Assembly: GCA_902801805.1 (NCBI GenBank)
Contig: CADCJP010000049.1
Location: forward strand, 1-11,872
Reading direction: 5' to 3'
DNA from: an uncultured Erysipelotrichaceae bacterium
GTDB lineage: Bacteria > Bacillota_I > Bacilli_A > RFN20 > CAG-826
Length of the DNA stretch: 11,872 nucleotides
The position numbers and the translations under genes were made by a program. Within the stretch, counting starts at the first letter, position 1, and each line of letters begins with the position of its first letter. Below the pieces are notes generated by a model. It was not told the DNA's origin and searched no databases. It saw only the letters and a list, made by a program, of their open reading frames with translations. This document shows, piece by piece, positions 7,704 to 11,872 of this stretch.

Positions 7704-7715
7704 TAGGAGTGCCAA
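7689..7715. promoter_or_regulatory. CIRCE operator 2 (HrcA site), overlapping the hsp20 -35 box
   Basis: TTAGCACTC, nine bases, then GAGTGCCAA: one mismatch to the CIRCE consensus. Its centre contains the TTGACA -35 hexamer, and the low-coordinate arm fills most of the promoter spacer. The two CIRCE centres are 47 bp apart, between four and five helical turns. Confidence 0.92.
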
Positions 7716-7744
7716 AATATTTTTAAATTATTTTTATTAAATAA

Positions 7745-8440
7745 CTAGTTATTTAAGTTTTTTAGAATTTCTTGTAATTCAAGGGGTAATTCCGCGATAA
7801 ATTGTTGATTTGAGAGGTAGGAAAAGTGTCCTTTTACCTCCCCAAAAATGAGTTTATAGGAATGTAAAAATTGATTTTCAAAGTTGAATTTGCGTTTAAA
7901 TTCATTGTTCACTTTATAGTCGCCATATTTAATATCGCCTACGACGTGATGACGGATATATGACATATGCGCACGGATTTGATGTGTGCGGCCTGTGACT
8001 AGTTGCACATCAAGTAATGTATAATCGTTATATTTTTCTTTAACAAAGTATTTAGTAACTGCGGTTTTCGCACCACTTTTAAGAGGGGCCACCACCATCT
8101 TCTTGCGTTCATAGCTTTTTCTTAAAGGTGCGTCAATGACGCCATCTTCATCAACTACGCCCGCTACTAAAGTTAAATAATGTTTCTCAGTCATCGAGTG
8201 ATCGTTAATGATATTAGCGAGCTCCGCTGCACTCTTCCCATCTTTAGCGAACACTATAAGTCCAGAAGTGTCTTTATCTAAACGATTAACTAACATCGCT
8301 TGTTTATTTAAATAAGAAGAAAGTAAAACATCTAAAGATTCATTTTCTTTATTACCATCAAACTGTGATAAAAGACCACGTGGTTTATTAATAATCACGA
8401 GATACTTATCTTCATAAACGATTAAATCTTTAATGTTCAT
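7745..8440 (-). CDS. RluA-family pseudouridine synthase, without an S4 domain
   Basis: This 231-residue protein belongs to the RluA/RluC/RluD group, which turns specific uridines in ribosomal or transfer RNA into pseudouridine. The catalytic Asp is D55 in NRLDKDTSGLIVFAKDG. The family usually has His where N52 stands, a mild variation. GRTHQIRAHM (150-159), VVGDIKYGD (167-174) and FLHSYKL (191-197) are further conserved blocks. There is no N-terminal S4 RNA-binding domain, so it is a short form and the exact target base cannot be assigned. Its ATG overlaps the TGA of the addA nuclease piece (ATGA at 8440-8437), implying translational coupling and one transcript. No clear terminator follows: the 28 bp before CIRCE 2 are almost pure A and T, so some readthrough toward hsp20 is possible. 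Confidence 0.92.
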   Translation of the reverse strand: MNIKDLIVYEDKYLVIINKPRGLLSQFDGNKENESLDVLLSSYLNKQAMLVNRLDKDTSGLIVFAKDGKSAAELANIINDHSMTEKHYLTLVAGVVDEDGVIDAPLRKSYERKKMVVAPLKSGAKTAVTKYFVKEKYNDYTLLDVQLVTGRTHQIRAHMSYIRHHVVGDIKYGDYKVNNEFKRKFNFENQFLHSYKLIFGEVKGHFSYLSNQQFIAELPLELQEILKNLNN

Positions 8441-8961
8441 TCTGCTTCGACCTCTTTAAGACGATTCTCACTTAATGATAATAGATATAGGTGCATGTGT
8501 TCCTTATTAATATTAAATAATGCTTGGATATTTCTTTGATAGACGTGTAATTGTCTTTCATAAGCTTCATCATCAATAGAACGGCTCTTATAATCGACGA
8601 TATAACATTCATCATCTTTGAAATAGAGTAAATCAATAAAACCTGTGGTTTGTAGTAACTCATCAAAGTAACCATATTCTTTATAGATTTTTGCATTCGC
8701 TAAATCATCAAACACTTGGTTAGATAAAACATTATCAATGAGTTTTCTGTCTTTTTCATTTTTAATGAAGGACGTGTCTTTATTTACAAAGTCGACGAGC
8801 TCCATCAATCTATGGAGATAAATACCGCGGTCAAGTACGACATCAGGGATAGAATCCTCTAATGAGTCACTATAATGACGCTGTTTGCTCGCTCTTTCTT
8901 TAATGATTTCTGGGAAGGTAATAATCGAATCATCGACATTAAGTTGATAGATTTGATCCAC
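8437..8961 (-). CDS. addA: AddA C-terminal nuclease domain, separated from the helicase by a frameshift
   Basis: This segment encodes the RecB-like PDDEXK nuclease domain of AddA. Visible motifs are RGIYLHRLMEL (H50), GFIDLLYF (D110), IVDYKSRS (D123, K125) and QLHVYQ (137-142), which together form the metal site that cuts DNA during double-strand break processing. The only usable start is a GTG at 8961 without a good RBS. The frame is open further upstream to about 8995, and its codons there (LIDERDAEEVVDQIYQL) read as a smooth continuation of the helicase piece. It is therefore best seen as the 3' end of one addA gene shifted by one base, not as an independent gene. Its TGA overlaps the ATG of the pseudouridine synthase. 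Confidence 0.88.
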   Translation of the reverse strand: MDQIYQLNVDDSIITFPEIIKERASKQRHYSDSLEDSIPDVVLDRGIYLHRLMELVDFVNKDTSFIKNEKDRKLIDNVLSNQVFDDLANAKIYKEYGYFDELLQTTGFIDLLYFKDDECYIVDYKSRSIDDEAYERQLHVYQRNIQALFNINKEHMHLYLLSLSENRLKEVEAE

Positions 8962-8986
8962 GACTTCTTCAGCATCTCTTTCATCA

Positions 8987-8993
8987 ATTAAGA
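8987..8993 (-). other. One-base frameshift point inside addA
   Basis: The helicase frame reads FIYES then TAA at 8990-8988. Adding one T to the TT run (GAATCTTTAATT instead of GAATCTTAATT) joins it to the nuclease frame as FIYESLIDERDAEE. No A-AAA-AAG-like slippery heptamer is present, so programmed shifting is unlikely. Confidence 0.8.
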
Positions 8994-11822
8994 TTCATAA
9001 ATGAAACGTTTTCGTCCATCAAATCCTCTCACGAAAACTGGTAATAATTCATCAAATAGGCCATATGGTATCTCTTCTTCGGTTAATTTTGCCATATTTG
9101 CAGCCTGGGTTTTGTTATAGAAATAATAGCAATCACCAGTGATGACTGCGTTAACAAAATCGTTGACAGTCATGGTTAAATCCACGGTGCCGTTGGCGTC
9201 TCTATTAATCTCATCTTCTAGTTCTTCAAAAGACTTAATCTCTTTCTTATATTTGTAATAGCCGTAGAACGTTGCATCCATAAGTGGATCACGAGTCATG
9301 CTTTTAAATCTTAGATATAGTTCTCTAAAGAGAGGCTTAAATAAAGCATATATTTGAGCGTCCAATATAGTGTTGAGCTTATCGGTATAGTATTTATTGA
9401 ATAATTTGCTATATAAATCAGCGTCGATACCTTCGTTAGACATTAAGTTAATATCTTTTATGACCTTCACTGTGTCTAAGTACTTTTGGTACATTAAAGG
9501 ATCGATTTGTTTTTCTTTAATTTTTCTAGAAATATATTCTTCATCAATTCTTTGATAATGTGGCAAGTATGAAAGCATACCATAGAGAGTTTCCTTCTTA
9601 CGGTTATCACCACTTGGTTTATCCCCAACGATATAGACGATATTTTCCGCTCTGGTTAGGGCAACATAGAATAAGCGGACATGTTCATCTCTTTCTGGGT
9701 CTTTATCACTATTCTTTAAAAGCATTGATGGAAGTGTATCGATCAAAACATCTCTGATGTTACCGTCTTCATCTAAGTCCTCAACATCATAGTTATAGTA
9801 AGGAAGGATAATGCCATATTTTTCATCAAAGATATAATCTGGTTTATCCGCATTATTACCTTGGCTTAATTGATTATGACTGACTGGAAGATAAACGATT
9901 TTACCTTCTAAGCCTTTAGAGGCATGGATGGTCATCATATCAACCGCGTTATCCACTTTTATCGTCGTGTCACTATTTAAATCTAATGAGTAATCGGTAA
10001 TATCTTTTAAGAACTTCACAAAGTCATCTAAGGTATCGCCCATCTTTTCTTGAGAGGCAAGAATTGCGCCTAATGATTCAATCTTACTGACGTTATCATC
10101 GATATCACCCACTAAGCAAAGCTTATCGACAATACCAAAGAAATTAATCATATTGATAAAGAATTCATAAGCACTGACATCTTTATTTTCTGAGATAAAC
10201 TGATGCACCTCTTGCATAATTGGGTCATCATCAATCTTACTTTCATCATGATCTTTTAAGATCTCATAGATTGTTTGGTCGTCATATTGATAAATATAAC
10301 TACGAGCGACAGAGGCAAATAAGAATGCTTTATCACTACCCTCTAATGGGTGTATTTCATTAACGATTAATTCGACAAGAGATTGTAATAACAAAATCGC
10401 ATTAATCTCTTTGAGATTTGTTTTGAATTTATTATTTAAAGGTACACCTGCTTGTTTAAAGATTTCTTGATACTTTTCAAAGCCAGTACCTTTTCTCATA
10501 ATGATGACAAAGTCACCATAAGAAGCATCCACTAGTTCACCACCAGTTGGTGTGCGTTTATAAATCTTGAAGTGGTTCTTTACTTTGTTCTTGATATCAG
10601 AAGCAATAGCCTTAGCTTCCCACTCTTTTGGATCAAAGTATGAATCATCATCTTCTCCAGAAATGGAAACAATACGAGAGACACCAAAGTTATCATAAGG
10701 TAGCTTACTATATGGGCCATGTTCATCATCATATTCTAAACCTTCGTTAGTGAAAGCATAATCAATACCACCATGGCTTAAGGTCATATAGAACTTAAAG
10801 ATATGGTTAATCTCACTAAGTAAGCGTTTACCTGAACGGTAGTTTTTATGCATCAAAATGACTTGATTTTCATCACCCGTGGCGTATCTTTTTTGTCTAT
10901 TGGTAAATAATTCGACTTTAGAATTTCTAAAAGCATAGATGGCTTGTTTAGCGTCACCCACACAGAATAGATGCGCACTTGTGCCGTCTTCTTTTGGTAA
11001 CAATAAACTATCAATAATGGCTTCTTGGAAATCATTAGTGTCTTGATATTCATCCACCATGATGAACTTAAATTGCTTACGAATCTTAATAGCTTCTTTT
11101 TCATACTTTGGGTTAGTTAAAAGAGAGACCGCCATTAAGAGGATATCGTTAAATTCAAATGAGTTAGTGATGCGTTTATAATCATCTAATTTCTTATCTA
11201 ACTTTTTAACAATTTCTAAAAGAAGAGCGATATCTTCTTTAAAGTATTTAAGTTTATTTGTCTCAGTATTTAAATCTTCGATGCACATGACAATATCTAG
11301 TTTCTTAGATAAGCCTTTAAGCACATCAAAGACCGCTTTATCTTTTTCATCCCCAGTTGGGTTCTTCTTACTTAAGGAGAACTTAAAGTTCTTATCGTTA
11401 GCGGTCTCGTGAATCTTACTAACAAAATCTTGTCCTTCTAGGCGTAAAGCTTCTTTAAGCTTTTGATAGTAATCTTGATTAACTGTACAAATAAAGTTAC
11501 AGAGATTGATATCGATATTAAACGCGGATTTATCGTTAAACAAATCAGCGATGAGTTTTGGATTCTCACTTTCAAGAACTGCGTGGTTCTTTTCTACAAA
11601 ATATGCTTCTTTAATTGTGTCCACTATAACGTTCTTACACGCAGTTACTAAATCATTAATCACACCATTAAAGTATTCATCACTTAAGAATTTATTATCG
11701 TAGTTATTAACTAGTTCTTCTTTCTTTTCTAAAGGAAGCTTATCTAATTGTTTGCATAAATCGATGATGACTTTCTTCGTGTTTATATCAGTATCGATGT
11801 TAAACTTCACTAGTCTTTTCAC
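8988..11822 (-). CDS. addA: AddA helicase (ATP-dependent helicase/nuclease subunit A), disrupted at both ends
   Basis: This 944-residue stretch is the helicase body of AddA, which with AddB resects double-strand breaks for recombination. UvrD-family motifs are clear: motif II VDEYQDT (256-262), motif III GDAKQAIYAFR (289-299), motif IV NYRSGK (327-332), motif V VDMMTIHASKGLEG (627-640) and motif VI VRLFYVALTRAEN (715-727). Motif I (Walker A) is absent because it belongs to the part right of the window. The GTG at 11822 has no RBS. Upstream, the same frame reads KCKRLVKRL and is interrupted by TAA at 11850-11852, with EIFNEY before it that also fits AddA. The piece ends at TAA 8988-8990 after a one-base shift, with the nuclease domain in the next frame. 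Codon use and length fit one addA of ordinary size carrying two lesions, whether real or sequence errors. Confidence 0.9.
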   Translation of the reverse strand: MKRLVKFNIDTDINTKKVIIDLCKQLDKLPLEKKEELVNNYDNKFLSDEYFNGVINDLVTACKNVIVDTIKEAYFVEKNHAVLESENPKLIADLFNDKSAFNIDINLCNFICTVNQDYYQKLKEALRLEGQDFVSKIHETANDKNFKFSLSKKNPTGDEKDKAVFDVLKGLSKKLDIVMCIEDLNTETNKLKYFKEDIALLLEIVKKLDKKLDDYKRITNSFEFNDILLMAVSLLTNPKYEKEAIKIRKQFKFIMVDEYQDTNDFQEAIIDSLLLPKEDGTSAHLFCVGDAKQAIYAFRNSKVELFTNRQKRYATGDENQVILMHKNYRSGKRLLSEINHIFKFYMTLSHGGIDYAFTNEGLEYDDEHGPYSKLPYDNFGVSRIVSISGEDDDSYFDPKEWEAKAIASDIKNKVKNHFKIYKRTPTGGELVDASYGDFVIIMRKGTGFEKYQEIFKQAGVPLNNKFKTNLKEINAILLLQSLVELIVNEIHPLEGSDKAFLFASVARSYIYQYDDQTIYEILKDHDESKIDDDPIMQEVHQFISENKDVSAYEFFINMINFFGIVDKLCLVGDIDDNVSKIESLGAILASQEKMGDTLDDFVKFLKDITDYSLDLNSDTTIKVDNAVDMMTIHASKGLEGKIVYLPVSHNQLSQGNNADKPDYIFDEKYGIILPYYNYDVEDLDEDGNIRDVLIDTLPSMLLKNSDKDPERDEHVRLFYVALTRAENIVYIVGDKPSGDNRKKETLYGMLSYLPHYQRIDEEYISRKIKEKQIDPLMYQKYLDTVKVIKDINLMSNEGIDADLYSKLFNKYYTDKLNTILDAQIYALFKPLFRELYLRFKSMTRDPLMDATFYGYYKYKKEIKSFEELEDEINRDANGTVDLTMTVNDFVNAVITGDCYYFYNKTQAANMAKLTEEEIPYGLFDELLPVFVRGFDGRKRFIYES

Positions 11823-11849
11823 TAAACGTTTACATTTATCTTCATCGTT

Positions 11850-11852
11850 TTA
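11850..11852 (-). other. Premature in-frame stop (TAA) inside addA
   Basis: In the AddA frame the right end reads EIFNEY-stop-NDEDKCKRLVKRL. Replacing TAA with TAT (Tyr) or AAA (Lys) by one substitution gives an uninterrupted acidic and aromatic stretch like that found in AddA proteins before the motif II region. The other two frames stop quickly, so a frame change here is less likely than a point mutation. Confidence 0.65.
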
Positions 11853-11872
11853 GTATTCGTTAAATATCTCAT

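Noticed and set aside
7717..7744. Possible terminator after the pseudouridine synthase gene
   Set aside because: The stretch is nearly all A and T; the best stem (TTATTT with AAATAA) is AT-only and lacks a clear T-tail.
8437..8439. Code 4 (TGA as Trp) as in Mollicutes
   Set aside because: Reading TGA as Trp would extend the addA nuclease piece by only four codons to a TAA, Trp is encoded by TGG elsewhere, and no intact gene has an internal in-frame TGA.
8981..8996. Programmed ribosomal frameshift joining the addA pieces
   Set aside because: No slippery heptamer or RF2-type site is visible, and bacterial addA is not known to use frameshifting; a simple base loss explains it better.
1..11872. 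CRISPR arrays, insertion sequences, tRNA or rRNA genes, phage or defence genes
   Set aside because: No repeats with regular spacers, transposase-like frames, terminal inverted repeats or RNA gene patterns were seen; coding density is high and explained by the listed genes.

Overview
All genes in this window lie on the minus strand and transcription runs from high to low coordinates. The DNA is AT-rich with strong AAAGGAG or AAGGAGG ribosome binding sites, HrcA/CIRCE heat-shock control and an AddA-type recombination nuclease. Together these suggest a low-GC Firmicutes/Bacilli-like bacterium, possibly one of the uncultured gut lineages near Erysipelotrichales or RF39. That placement is inference. 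The intact genes contain no internal in-frame TGA codons, so the standard bacterial code fits.

Layout in transcription order. (1) 11872-8437: an AddA helicase-nuclease gene that enters from beyond the right edge. It carries a premature in-frame TAA at 11850-11852 and a one-base frameshift near 8990, which leave a helicase piece and a nuclease piece. (2) 8440-7745: an RluA-family pseudouridine synthase, coupled to addA by an ATGA overlap. (3) 7715-7642: a near-consensus sigma-A promoter combined with two CIRCE operators. It drives (4) 7616-7215, a small heat-shock protein. (5) 7075-5159: the Hsp90 chaperone HtpG, between two rho-independent terminators and with a perfect 16-bp palindrome before its RBS. 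(6) 4950-1963: a large membrane-anchored GH3 glycosidase with reversed domain order (C-domain, Fn3-like, then catalytic TIM barrel) behind two N-terminal transmembrane helices. Its promoter has a cre-like/LacI-like operator in the spacer. (7) 1740 to the left edge: a tandem second GH3 copy, frame-broken by a net 56-nt deletion at about 606-612.

hsp20 and htpG form a protein-folding pair, but only hsp20 shows CIRCE control. The tandem GH3 copies look like an extracellular beta-glycosidase function under carbohydrate-responsive control. addA and the pseudouridine synthase are co-transcribed housekeeping genes.

I do not see an undescribed multi-gene system. The most notable items are the promoter-embedded double CIRCE, the two-helix anchor on a domain-permuted GH3 enzyme, the complementary deletions in the two GH3 copies, the operator motif they share, and three frame-disrupting lesions in under 12 kb. 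Those lesions could be real gene decay or sequence error.
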